From positions 1 to 64,000 of the forward strand of contig NZ_JABXKM010000329.1 of assembly GCF_017115025.1 (NCBI RefSeq): a stretch of 64,000 bases of DNA. The letters are read 5' to 3'. Shown here in pieces: positions 45,288 to 54,410 of this stretch. The translations under genes were made by a program, and so were the position numbers. This DNA comes from Nostoc sp. NOS(2021). GTDB lineage: Bacteria > Cyanobacteriota > Cyanobacteriia > Cyanobacteriales > Nostocaceae. Every line of letters starts with the position of its first letter. The first letter of the stretch is position 1. The notes under the pieces were generated by a model, which ran no database searches, had not been told where the DNA came from, and worked only from the letters and a program-made list of their open reading frames with translations.

Positions 45288-45416
45288 AAGTTTGAACCTC
45301 AGAAGGTCAAAGTTGAACCTCGGAAGGTCAAAGTTGAGCCTCAGAAGGTCAAAGTTGAACCTCAGAAGGTCAAAGTTGAACCTCAGAAGGTCAAAGTTGA
45401 GCCTCGGAAGGTCAAA
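45288..45416. repeat. 21-bp tandem repeat between divergent genes
   Basis: Six copies of AAGTTGAACCTCAGAAGGTC plus A, with G/A changes at two places (GAACCTCGG, GAGCCTCAG). It lies between the glycosidase gene (leftward) and the Eis-like gene (rightward), 60 bp before the latter, so it is in or near both promoters. Confidence 0.9.
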
Positions 45417-45474
45417 TTTCAAGTAACCTTAGTTGTAGTATAGTTTTGCTTTTGTATTATTAATGGTATAAGAG

Positions 45475-46653
45475 ATGACACCTAAATTTGAATACAGCAC
45501 TCTTGCCCATCCCCAGGATATTCAGCAGCTTGGGAGTATCTTTGAGCAGTGTTTCATCAGTGGGCTTGGTAGCGAGGAAGTTTACATCAATCTCATTGGC
45601 GTAGAAAATTTCCGTATTATCCGTAAATTGCAGCAAGTAGTTGGTGGATTGGCAACTCTGGATATGGGGCAGTGGTGGGGTGGTGTGCGTGTACCAATGA
45701 CAGGAATTGCGGCAGTGGGCATTGCTCCAGAGTATCGCGGTTCGGGAGCTGCGATCGCTCTGGTGCAGCACACCCTCAAAGAACTTTATGCTAGGGGCGT
45801 AGCAATCTCCGCTCTTTATCCAGCCGTTCAAAGCTTGTACCGAAAAGTCGGGTATGAGCAAGGGGGTAACTGGTGTGGTTGGGAAGTTGCTGCTAACACT
45901 ATCCAGCTGCGGGAGCAACCCCTACCTTTGGAACCAATAGTGACTATCAATCATCAAGTCTTTCATGAGCTATATCAGCAGCAGGCGAGACTAACGCATG
46001 GATATTTAGACCGACATCCAGTAATCTGGCAACGATTAATCCAACCAGATCAGAAGGAAACATTTTACGCATATTTTATCGGTAGCAAAGAGAAACCCCA
46101 AGGCTACATCCTCTTCAGCCAACATCCAGCAGAGGATGGCGCAATTCTGCGGATCAAAGATTGGGTAATTCTCACATCTGCTGCTGCACAAAGTTTTTGG
46201 TCTTTTCTTGCCAATCATCGCTCTCAAATTGACCGGGTGCGATGGAAGAGTTCTGTGATTGATTCCTTGACATTGCTGCTACCAGAGCAAACTGCCAAGA
46301 TCAGGCATACGAACCGTTGGATGTTACGGGTAATAGATGTAGTCAAGGCGCTGGAGGCGCGGGGTTATCCAACAGGAATCCAAGCTGAACTGCACTTAGA
46401 AATTGAAGATAATTTGCTAACTGGAAATAATGGTAAATTCATTCTTTCTGTCGCCAATGGACGCGGTGAAGTCATAAAAGGCGGAAAGGGTGAGTTGCAG
46501 CTAGATATCCGGGAATTGGCACCATTGTATACAAGTTTGTTCACTCCCTACCATTTGCAACAAGCCGGAAAACTGCATGGGACAGAAACGGCTATCTTAG
46601 CAGCTACGCAAATATTTGCAGGTGCGTCGCCTTGGATGGCTGATTTCTTTTAA
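45475..46653 (+). CDS. Eis-like GNAT acetyltransferase with SCP2-type C-terminal domain
   Basis: 392 residues. N-terminal GNAT with acetyl-CoA loop APEYRGSGAA near residue 85 and VAISALYPAVQSLYRKVGYE, the Tyr of which is family-typical; a second GNAT-like fold (about 160-285) and a sterol-carrier-type C-terminal domain (LHLEIEDNLLTGNNGKF to the end) complete the Eis plan. It ends with GASPWMADFF, like other Eis proteins whose C-terminal carboxylate helps catalysis. It could modify amines such as aminoglycosides or peptides; substrate unknown. ATG 45475, short leader after a tandem repeat. Confidence 0.9.
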   Translation: MTPKFEYSTLAHPQDIQQLGSIFEQCFISGLGSEEVYINLIGVENFRIIRKLQQVVGGLATLDMGQWWGGVRVPMTGIAAVGIAPEYRGSGAAIALVQHTLKELYARGVAISALYPAVQSLYRKVGYEQGGNWCGWEVAANTIQLREQPLPLEPIVTINHQVFHELYQQQARLTHGYLDRHPVIWQRLIQPDQKETFYAYFIGSKEKPQGYILFSQHPAEDGAILRIKDWVILTSAAAQSFWSFLANHRSQIDRVRWKSSVIDSLTLLLPEQTAKIRHTNRWMLRVIDVVKALEARGYPTGIQAELHLEIEDNLLTGNNGKFILSVANGRGEVIKGGKGELQLDIRELAPLYTSLFTPYHLQQAGKLHGTETAILAATQIFAGASPWMADFF

Positions 46654-46756
46654 GGAATGGGGCATTCCTCTCTGTAAGCTTGAAGATGATAATAGTAGAA
46701 GTAGTGTTATGCCGTAGGCTAACGCACCTTGAATTGTTCACGGTGCGCTGCTCAAT

Positions 46757-46890
46757 AGACCTCTTGCATAAATGCTTAAATTGTGATGTTGAGTGGAGCG
46801 AAACATCTGTGAGATTCTTCTCTCCACTGCGTTCCGTACCCTGCGGGAACAGAATGACATTGCTAATTTTTTGACTTTTGCAAGAGGTCT
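46757..46890. mobile_element. MITE-like element with 12-bp inverted ends
   Basis: AGACCTCTTGCA (46757-46768) and TGCAAGAGGTCT (46879-46890) are perfect inverted ends of a 134-bp element, flanked by AAT on each side, perhaps a target duplication. No coding capacity. The rest of the 329-bp gap (46654-46982) holds nothing else of note. Confidence 0.65.
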
Positions 46891-46982
46891 AATGATCAGG
46901 GGGATGAGGGGGATGAGGAAGCAATTTATCTCCCTTATCTCCCCCTGCTCCCCACACCTGAGTTACTAACTAAAATTACTAG

Positions 46983-49250
46983 TTAGTTCAGGAAATTTCG
47001 AGTGCCACTACCACCATACCGACCAACAGCAGGAATTTCCAATAGGCTATCTGTAGCTTTACCAGTGCCGTCATTGATAACAGAGGTAGAGTTACCCGGA
47101 TGTCCATTGGGAACGAACAGTTGCGGATGATCAAAAGGTGCTTTCTCATGGAGAACTCGCTCATCGGTGAGTCCTTTTAAAAAGGCGACCAATTGCTGTT
47201 TTTCCTCTGGTGAGAGATTCAGCACGGGAAGACCTCCAAAGTCACCACCCCGACTGTAAAAATCAACCACTTGCTCTAGGGTCGCCTGACCTCCGTTGTG
47301 AAAGTAGGGGGCAGTGAGTTCCACATTGCGAAGCCCAGGTGCTTTGAAAGCTCCGTCTGCAATTACGCTCTCACTTGAATTCAACGGTGGAGTCAGGATA
47401 GGGGGGTCTTGGCCCAGGAGATTCTTAAATGTCCCCAGTTGAGCCAACCGGGCCTCGGAGAGTGGATTACCTTGGCCGTTAGCAGATAAACCGTCATTAC
47501 CACCCAAACCGGGATCGTCCGTGGCAGGTCTGACACCAATGTTGAAGAAGCCAGTGTCTTCAGGGGGTTTTGCACCGAACGGCCCACGTCTGATTCGTCC
47601 GCTTTGAGCCACGCTGCTCACTGAAGCAGATGTTAATTCCAACCCACTATGGCAACCAATGCACCCCTTGCCCTCGAATAGTTTCTTCCCTTGTTGCTGC
47701 TGCACGGTGAGGGCGCTGGTGTTTCCTTCCAAGAAGCGATCGTAGGGCGTATCGTTGGCAATGAGTGTAGCTTCATACAACTGAATCGCCAGCCCAAAGA
47801 ATAGCGAGAAGTTATACTCCAACAGCGTGTACTCATTGGTTTGGGAAGAGTTATCAACGTTGTTGACAAAAGTCCGTCTACCTTGAGCATCAACTTGGAT
47901 GAGTTGATTAGACTTCCACCACACCGGCTTGAAGGCATCTTGAACCAGCTGTTCGTAGGTTTTATCCTTCAGTCCGGGTTGAGGCCATCTACTGTTTGCA
48001 CCTAAAACGCTGTCTTGTGGATCCACAACCTGTTTGCCTAGCGGTCTGAGGCTAGATAACTTTTGCGCCAGTATTCGGGGGAGCTTTGTACCGCTAAGTG
48101 ACGCAATATTTTGCAGCAGTCCGCTGAGAGATTTTGTGTTGCCAATTTGCGCGAGATTATCACCAATTTGTTCAACGGAACTGAGTAGTGGTCCGAGCGA
48201 AATATCTGGTATCAGATTGCTGACAGATTTTCCGTTGTTAACTTGCCCGAACTTATCACCAATTTGTTGAAAAGTGCGACCATCAGCGGACAACTCTGTG
48301 GAACTGAGTGGCGGGCCGAGCGCCTGAGAAGCCAAAGACGAATTATTCAGGCTGATTTTGACAAATTGGAGCTGATTTGGGTTGTTTGCTTTCACCACAG
48401 AGGCGTTAGGATCTCTTAAACCAAAGGGATTCACCCCATTAAATATGTTTTGTGCCTTTCCGTTCCAGAAGTTGCGGAAGTTGAATGCTGCATTAATTAC
48501 AGTTGGCGTGTTGCGCGGCTGGACGCGGCGCACATTCGTACCTCCCACATTAAACACTGGATCTGGCTCGTTTGTTACTTGGTCTTGCCCACTACCAGGT
48601 GTGACACCAACAAACTTCGTATTGAAGGCTCCTTGAGATGAGCTAATATCGTTACGGTCAGACACAACAGTCTTAGGATCATTGGAGTTCGACAGCTTGT
48701 GAAAAGGAAAATCTGACGGCTTGAGCTGGTAGTTTGGTGCGCCACCCACATCAAAAACTGTATCTGGATTCGCTGTACCATCGGCGTTGACCCGCAAAAG
48801 CCCAGGATTGATCTGATTTTTGGATCTATTGTCGGCTCCAGCATGGAAGTGACAACTAGCACAGGAGGTCAGTCCGTCGCTCCCAACCTGTATATCCCAA
48901 AAAAGAGTTTTACCTAACTTGATTGCAGCTACTTTGTCTTTTACGAAGTCTCCAAGATTGTCAGGCTCTGGAACCGATACGCTCTTGAGCGAAACTGGAG
49001 GCGACCCCGTAACCTGCGCCGATACACTATTTCCAGCTATTACTGCTACCAGAATAATGGCAGCAATTGTTATAGTCTTTGAAAATCTTGATCTCTGGGA
49101 GTTAAGCTGGCCATCTCTGAATCTCCACCCTTGGCGCTTTATTTTTGTCACCAAAGATTTGAGCAAAAATCGACCTTTTGAGGTCAGTAGCAAGTAAACT
49201 GATAAGCCAGTAATAAAGACTACTAAGCTTATTATGGGTATAATCCCCAT
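46983..49250 (-). CDS. di-haem cytochrome c peroxidase-like protein
   Basis: 755 residues. An N-terminal span (1-24) and a second hydrophobic stretch (58-78, ending SVSAQ) precede the periplasmic part. Two haem sites: CASCH (130-134) and CIGCH (530-534), and MauG/CCP-like GLRNVELTAPYFHNGGQATL near the end. The region 317-400 holds an unusual insert with repeats (SLGPLLSSVEQIGDNLAQIG and similar GPPLSSTEL). Ferricytochrome-linked peroxide removal or another oxidation is likely; the true substrate is unknown. ATG 49250. It is alone. Confidence 0.85.
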   Translation of the reverse strand: MGIIPIISLVVFITGLSVYLLLTSKGRFLLKSLVTKIKRQGWRFRDGQLNSQRSRFSKTITIAAIILVAVIAGNSVSAQVTGSPPVSLKSVSVPEPDNLGDFVKDKVAAIKLGKTLFWDIQVGSDGLTSCASCHFHAGADNRSKNQINPGLLRVNADGTANPDTVFDVGGAPNYQLKPSDFPFHKLSNSNDPKTVVSDRNDISSSQGAFNTKFVGVTPGSGQDQVTNEPDPVFNVGGTNVRRVQPRNTPTVINAAFNFRNFWNGKAQNIFNGVNPFGLRDPNASVVKANNPNQLQFVKISLNNSSLASQALGPPLSSTELSADGRTFQQIGDKFGQVNNGKSVSNLIPDISLGPLLSSVEQIGDNLAQIGNTKSLSGLLQNIASLSGTKLPRILAQKLSSLRPLGKQVVDPQDSVLGANSRWPQPGLKDKTYEQLVQDAFKPVWWKSNQLIQVDAQGRRTFVNNVDNSSQTNEYTLLEYNFSLFFGLAIQLYEATLIANDTPYDRFLEGNTSALTVQQQQGKKLFEGKGCIGCHSGLELTSASVSSVAQSGRIRRGPFGAKPPEDTGFFNIGVRPATDDPGLGGNDGLSANGQGNPLSEARLAQLGTFKNLLGQDPPILTPPLNSSESVIADGAFKAPGLRNVELTAPYFHNGGQATLEQVVDFYSRGGDFGGLPVLNLSPEEKQQLVAFLKGLTDERVLHEKAPFDHPQLFVPNGHPGNSTSVINDGTGKATDSLLEIPAVGRYGGSGTRNFLN

Positions 49251-49631
49251 AGTTTTTTGTGATAAAATAACATCGGAACAAATTATACATTTACGAGCAA
49301 GTTTTAAATTTATTATTCATGTAAAGTAATTACGCAGTTTACTAACTTTATGTGAACAAAAAACGCCATAGGACTACAAATAAATTCAGTAGGGTAGGTA
49401 AGCTATTCTACATTTAACTTGCATTAACTAGACTGTTAAGATGCTGACTCCACAAGAGTTTGATAAAATTTAGGGCGTTGCATAAATGCGGGATGAATTG
49501 GTGGTTGAAACCATTGAAAATTCGTTCCCAATTGGGCGAAATCATCCCATAATTCAGCAACGCCAAATTTAGATATGCAAATTAGATATGTTTTAGTTTA
49601 TGATCAGCCCTACTTTGAGTAGGATATTTGA
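49251..49631. other. spacer holding promoters and a MITE
   Basis: 381 bp between divergent genes. Apart from the MITE at 49473-49564 it is AT-rich with no gene. Confidence 0.5.
49473..49564. mobile_element. 92-bp MITE-like palindrome with 7-bp target duplication
   Basis: GGCGTTGC (49474-49481) and GCAACGCC (49557-49564) are inverted ends; pairing continues inward imperfectly (GCGGGATGA against TCATCCCAT). AAATTTA occurs on both sides (49466-49472 and 49565-49571), as a target duplication would. Confidence 0.7.
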
Positions 49632-50555
49632 ATGTCACTACATCAAAGTTCTGGTCGGTGGCGCTTAGGGCTAGCGTTATCGCTATTGACGGTTTTATTG
49701 TGGGGAATTTTACCTATTGCTCTGACGGTAACTCTGCAAGTACTTGATGTCTATACAGTCATTTGGTTTCGGTTTTTGGTATCTTTTTTACTGCTTGCTG
49801 TGTATTTAGGAATACGCGGTAAATTACCAAAGTTAGAACAATTGCGTTCTGCTGCTTGGAAGTTATTAGCGATCGCTACACTCTTCTTAGGGATTAATTA
49901 CTTTTTCTTTATGCAAGGTTTAGCACTAACATCGCCTGCTAACGCCGAAGTTCTCATTCAATTAGCTACCCTTTTATTAGGTTTAGGAGGGTTAGTGATT
50001 TTTAAAGAACGTTATCGGCTGTATCAATGGATTGGTGTAAGTGTAATGACTTGTGGTTATCTTTTATTTTTTCGTGAACAACTTACGAATTTAATTACAG
50101 CGCATGGCACATATATACTAGGTAGTGTTTTGATTATGCTAGGAGCAGCAGCATGGGCTATTTATGCTTTGGCACAAAAGCAGTTATTGCAATCTTTATC
50201 TTCCCCTAGCATTATGCTGATTATTTACGGGGGTTGTGCTTTATTATTCACTCCTATAGCCAGAATAAAATCACTTTTTATACTTGATACTTTTCATTTA
50301 GGAATGTTGTTTTTTTGTGCTTTGAATACTTTAATCGCTTACGGTGCTTTCGCCGAATCATTAGAACATTGGGAAGCATCACGAGTGAGTGCAGTATTAG
50401 CTTTAGCTCCCATTGTGACATTAATATCAGTCGGAGTTGTATCAGTTATTGCACCTGATTGGACACCACCAGAACACTTCACTTTCATCGCAATATTAGG
50501 AGCGGGTTTAGTAGTCACAGGTTCAGTAGCGATCGCCTTGGGAAAAACTGATTAA
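49632..50555 (+). CDS. EamA/DMT family transporter
   Basis: 307 residues with ten membrane spans in two EamA repeats of five. The first repeat shows LLTVLLWGILPIALTVTL and YTVIWFRFLVSFLLL; the second, SVLIMLGAAAWAIYALAQKQ and ASRVSAVLALAPIVTLISVG. Such proteins export or import metabolites such as amino acids or nucleotides; the substrate is unknown. ATG 49632 with weak site. It is monocistronic. Confidence 0.9.
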   Translation: MSLHQSSGRWRLGLALSLLTVLLWGILPIALTVTLQVLDVYTVIWFRFLVSFLLLAVYLGIRGKLPKLEQLRSAAWKLLAIATLFLGINYFFFMQGLALTSPANAEVLIQLATLLLGLGGLVIFKERYRLYQWIGVSVMTCGYLLFFREQLTNLITAHGTYILGSVLIMLGAAAWAIYALAQKQLLQSLSSPSIMLIIYGGCALLFTPIARIKSLFILDTFHLGMLFFCALNTLIAYGAFAESLEHWEASRVSAVLALAPIVTLISVGVVSVIAPDWTPPEHFTFIAILGAGLVVTGSVAIALGKTD

Positions 50556-51076
50556 TAAAAATGATTTTCAGGATTTTTACGGGGTTTTTCATTTAGTAAA
50601 TTCGTGCCCTATTCAAAGCTACAACATCAATACTGAGGCAGAGTATTTTTTATTTGTTATCATTTAATAGTGAAGGCAAACTACTGGAGTCAGCCTCTTG
50701 TAAGATGGATAGTTTACCCATCTGTGTGACTCTGTAGGATTTAATTGTTTACCTGATAGCCAAGAAAATCCTTGAAGAAGAATTCAAAAATCAGAATTCA
50801 GGAGTCAGAATCAATTACTGGGGGATTGGAAACCACTACTTTTTTATTGACTACCAAATCTATGATTTGGTGGGAATTTAAAACCCATTTACACCCCTAA
50901 AGTTAAGTAAGCTACATCAGCCAGTCATACATAATTCATCCTGAATTATAACTCCTGACTCCTAAATTCTGTTTTGATAAAATTGAGGCTAATAACTTTA
51001 AGTAAACCAAGCAGGGTGTCCGAATAACTACCAAAGCCAACACCTGATCAAACCAGACCACCGAAACAGTTGAGCG
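50556..51076. other. spacer with nested hairpin
   Basis: 521 bp without a gene. A nested hairpin lies at 50687-50732: outer GAGTCA/TGACTC and inner AGATGG/CCATCT. Heptamer-like CTCCTGA repeats occur at about 50800 and 50950. The rest should hold the promoter of the next gene. Confidence 0.5.
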
Positions 51077-52792
51077 ATGAATAGTTTGTTTGGTAATTGG
51101 GCCAGCACCCTGAGAAAAAATTTTCTGTTGCTGGTTCTTTCAACACTACTGCCAACATTTGGAATTAGTAATTCTGTCTTGGCAGCAGAGCGGATTTATG
51201 CATCTTATTCAGCTTTAGAGCTTTCCATTTCAGTCACAACTTTAGAAAACTACGCCAAGACAGGTGTAATTGACGACGATTTGGCAGCGTATCAGCAATA
51301 TCTGCCTTTTCAACAGCTTCAAGAATTACGGCGGATTTTACTCAATCGTGTGAAAGTTAGTCCGGTAGTAGTTTCGCAACTTCTCTACACACCGCAAGGT
51401 GAATTTTTGCTGCATCGATTGGCGCAAGCGATTATAGCCAAATCTCCTCAGCCAGAATCAGGATTTGGTGCTTTGCGTTCGGCGCTAATTTTAGCTTCTG
51501 GTGAATCGGGAGGCTTGACACTTTTGAATGTGTTGCGTAAATATCCCACCAGCAGCATTCGCCTTGATGTAGCAGAGACTTTGGAAATAGCTACGGAATT
51601 GGAGAAACTTGTTAACCAAACCCATCGTGCGATCGCAGTAGTTTCCCAACAGTCTCAGATAGAAGCTGCTACCATCAAACAACCCAATTTATCACAATTG
51701 CCCGATTTACAGGTTCCGGGAAAGTTGAAGTCGCAAAAATACACCCTAAAGTTTTTTGACTCAACGCGCAATCGGCTTTTATTAACTGATGTTTATATTC
51801 CCAATCTCCAGAATGCTGCACCCGTAATTGTGATTTCTCACGGCTTGGGTTTAGACAGCAGCAACTTTCAATATTTAGCCACTCACCTAGCTTCTTACGG
51901 ATTTGCTGTCGTCGTTCCCAATCATCCTGGTAGTGATGCTAAACAATTACATTCTCTGTTGAATGGACACGCCAGTGAAATAGCAGAACCAGGTGAATTT
52001 AAAGACCGACCTTTGGATGTAACATATATACTGAATCAATTGGAAAAAGATAATCAATCTGATTCAACGTTTAAAGGTCGGTTAAATCTGCAACAAGTTG
52101 GAGTATTTGGTCAATCTTTGGGAGGCTACACAGCCTTGGCTTTGGCAGGTGCTAAAATCAACTTTGACCAGCTAAAACAAGACTGTCAACCAGCAGCGCT
52201 GCAAAATACCTGGAACATGTCTTTACTGCTCCAGTGTCGCGCCTTAGAATTAAGCAACAGCAAGTCTGGTAAGGATTATAACTTGCGGGATGAGAGAGTG
52301 AAAGCTGCGATCGCAGTTAATCCCATTACTAGTTCTATTTTCGGCAAAGCTGGCTTAAGTCAAATTAAAACTCCAGTGATGATCGTCAGTAGTAGTGATG
52401 ATACAGTTGCACCAGCTTTATCCGAGCAAATTCTACCTTTTTCCTGGTTGTCAAATTCACAAAAGTATCTCGTCATGCTTGTAGGTGGCACCCACTTTTC
52501 CACCATTGGCAATGGCAACCCTGCAAATCAGCAAGTAGCATTACCTGCCGATATGATTGGCGATGCTTCCCAAGCGCGTCGTTACATGAATGTTTTGAGT
52601 TTACCTTTCTTCCAAACCTATGTTGCAGGAAGGCCGCAATACATTTCTTACCTCAACGCCGACTACACACAAAGCATTTCTAGTAAGTCGCTTGGTTTGA
52701 GTCTTGTCAAGTCATTGAATACAACCGAATTAGCTCAATTGCTGGATATAAAAGGAGCCAAACCCGCAAAAAAAAAGTCCCCAACACCATAG
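51077..52792 (+). CDS. DUF1400 plus alpha/beta hydrolase, exported
   Basis: 571 residues. Signal peptide NFLLLVLSTLLPTFGIS then VLAA; a DUF1400 domain (about 40-180; ASYSALELSISVTTLENYAK, QYLPFQQLQELRRILLNR) typical of cyanobacteria; then an alpha/beta hydrolase from about 215 with VIVISHGLGLDSSNF, VVPNHPGSD, nucleophile elbow FGQSLGGYTALA, acid in VSSSDDTVAPALS and His in VGGTHFSTIGNG. It could hydrolyse an ester in the periplasm; dienelactone hydrolases are its nearest relatives. ATG 51077. Confidence 0.9.
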   Translation: MNSLFGNWASTLRKNFLLLVLSTLLPTFGISNSVLAAERIYASYSALELSISVTTLENYAKTGVIDDDLAAYQQYLPFQQLQELRRILLNRVKVSPVVVSQLLYTPQGEFLLHRLAQAIIAKSPQPESGFGALRSALILASGESGGLTLLNVLRKYPTSSIRLDVAETLEIATELEKLVNQTHRAIAVVSQQSQIEAATIKQPNLSQLPDLQVPGKLKSQKYTLKFFDSTRNRLLLTDVYIPNLQNAAPVIVISHGLGLDSSNFQYLATHLASYGFAVVVPNHPGSDAKQLHSLLNGHASEIAEPGEFKDRPLDVTYILNQLEKDNQSDSTFKGRLNLQQVGVFGQSLGGYTALALAGAKINFDQLKQDCQPAALQNTWNMSLLLQCRALELSNSKSGKDYNLRDERVKAAIAVNPITSSIFGKAGLSQIKTPVMIVSSSDDTVAPALSEQILPFSWLSNSQKYLVMLVGGTHFSTIGNGNPANQQVALPADMIGDASQARRYMNVLSLPFFQTYVAGRPQYISYLNADYTQSISSKSLGLSLVKSLNTTELAQLLDIKGAKPAKKKSPTP

Positions 52793-52904
52793 TCAGCTTC
52801 GGATTTTGGATGTTGGATATTGGTGTTGCATTGCTGCATGTGATGATTTTTATTTGACTTGAACAGGCTTGATTAATTACGTCTGTACAAATTTATTTGC
52901 GTCT

Positions 52905-53348
52905 TTATAAAATTAGAGTCTCAATTTTTGCTTGGACTTCTTCAATTAGCTCCTGTTCAACTTTCTCTACAAACAAAACTTTCCTAGCTTTCCAATCCAG
53001 TGATTTGATCTGATCAGCTAGCACCACGCCACTGGTTATCATTCCGTCAGGAAGCGAAACTTCAAAGTTAAGACCTTTTTTTTGATTAGTAATTGGACAA
53101 ATTAGAACTATGGAAGCCATTCGATTGTATTGCAATGGCGACATAACTAAAAAAGGACGATAGCCCATCTGCTCACGCCCTTGAGGTTTTAGTTCAGCAT
53201 TAAGTGTTTCAGAAATATCTTCAAATGACATTCCTGATGTTCTCAAGGCTAATACACGTCGGATAGAATCAGCCGTAATTTGCTTTGCTGTTCCGCAGTC
53301 TAACTTGACAATATCACCCCTATCTGGAACGTATGGTTTAACTACCAA
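52905..53348 (-). CDS. mazF: MazF/PemK-type toxin with an inserted helix-turn-helix-like segment
   Basis: 147 residues, about 35 longer than normal. MazF parts are clear: VPDRGDIVKLD, then PQGREQMGYRPFLVMSP, VLICPITNQKKG and ILVADQIKSLDWKARK-like VLADQIKSLDWKARKV. Between them, at residues 18-53, lies extra sequence including ITADSIRRVLALRTSGMSF, which resembles the helix-turn-helix of resolvases. The Arg-Pro of GYRP, close to the active site, directly follows it. MazF cuts mRNA at short sequences; whether this one still can is open. ATG 53348 overlaps the mazE stop by 7 bases, so translation is coupled. Confidence 0.85.
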   Translation of the reverse strand: MVVKPYVPDRGDIVKLDCGTAKQITADSIRRVLALRTSGMSFEDISETLNAELKPQGREQMGYRPFLVMSPLQYNRMASIVLICPITNQKKGLNFEVSLPDGMITSGVVLADQIKSLDWKARKVLFVEKVEQELIEEVQAKIETLIL

Positions 53349-53584
53349 ACTTCATTCCCCATAGCAGATCCAGTATCTATTTCAGAATGAAAATTATCTG
53401 GAGTCATACCTTCCAATAATTCATCAAGCGTATATTTTTTTCGCTGCGGCGGCGTGATTACAATACTATTGCCTGAAACACTGAAAGTTATGTTTGTTCC
53501 TTCTTTGATATTAACTTGTTCAGCTAAAGCTTTCGGAAGTCGAATAGCTAAACTGTTTCCCCACTTAGCAACAACTGTGGTCAT
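53342..53584 (-). CDS. mazE: MazE-type antitoxin
   Basis: 80 residues from ATG 53584, which has GAGGT ahead of it; a longer frame from 53662 has no site. VVAKWGNSLAIRLPKALAEQ is the MazE/AbrB DNA-binding fold. The tail (YTLDELLEGMTPDNFHSE) is the toxin-binding part. It should bind MazF and repress the operon. It is upstream of and overlaps mazF. Confidence 0.9.
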   Translation of the reverse strand: MTTVVAKWGNSLAIRLPKALAEQVNIKEGTNITFSVSGNSIVITPPQRKKYTLDELLEGMTPDNFHSEIDTGSAMGNEVW

Positions 53585-54410
53585 AGCTACCTCAAAATGC
53601 TTTCTTAGAGAATTACACGCCCAAACATAAAACTTTCGGAGCTTAACGCGCCTACTTAGCACTATTTTGCGTATCTACTTTGAAGATACCATAATTTGTA
53701 AGTGATTTACAAAAAAGCTACAAACAACCACTGGAGAGTAGAGTGCAGGGAAGTAGTAACACTTAGTATACAGGGTGGACTCTTGGTAAATGTCGGATGA
53801 AGAACTTGCCCTATGCGTTTAGTTTTTCTCTCAGTTGTCGTTGAAGACCTAGTAAACATCCATAAATACAGCAGATTGCAACTTAGTGAGGTACAGATAA
53901 TCGTAGGGGCACAACATGTTGTGCCCCTACCCGTGTACTTCATTTACCTGAAATACGCTGTATATTCCCAAGATAGCGTGATAATGACTGGTATAAACTT
54001 AGGTTACAATTTTCTTTTATTATTTTATTCATCTAATATTCTAGTTGTAGTTGTAAATATATTCTGCTTGGAAAAGATTACTTTGCAAACAGATTAGGTG
54101 AGATTTATTTTAAATTTATAATAAAAAAGTTATGAATAACCAGTTACAGATTCGCTGGTCGGTTTTTAATTTAAACCGCGTACATTTAATAATTGTCTTC
54201 AATATCAGCGAATAACCAGGATAGGGTATATCATAACTACGATGAGAATTAGTAGATTTTGAATTAACTGATTTTTCCTGTAATAGAATTACGGGAGAAA
54301 TTATTTATATAATTCCCAAAAATTGCTAAATTATCACACTTACGAGCGTAATTCCCAGCCTAACGATATAATCACTTTTAGAGAATTTAGAAGCTGTAAC
54401 GATTGATTTT
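53585..54410. other. 826-bp spacer
   Basis: No convincing gene. It includes the palindrome 53903-53930; the rest is AT-rich, and the last 300 bp before truB have many A/T runs and should include promoters. Frames of 78 and 94 codons here overlap the palindrome and lack ribosome sites. Confidence 0.5.
53903..53930. repeat. perfect 28-bp palindrome
   Basis: GTAGGGGCACAACATG and its complement run together without a loop, centred on ACATGT. The GTAGGGGC arm also occurs in other cyanobacterial palindromes, and an imperfect relative lies inside the element at 55345-55437. Confidence 0.85.

Noticed and set aside
45288-45416. CRISPR-like array
   Set aside because: Units are 21 bp and directly adjacent with no spacers, and no cas genes are present. 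The same applies to 17963-18128.
46680-46874. Small frame of 64 codons
   Set aside because: Lies across the MITE at 46757-46890 and has no ribosome site.
53707-54097. Two short frames of 78 and 94 codons in the mazE-truB spacer
   Set aside because: Both overlap the 28-bp palindrome and have no ribosome site or familiar sequence.
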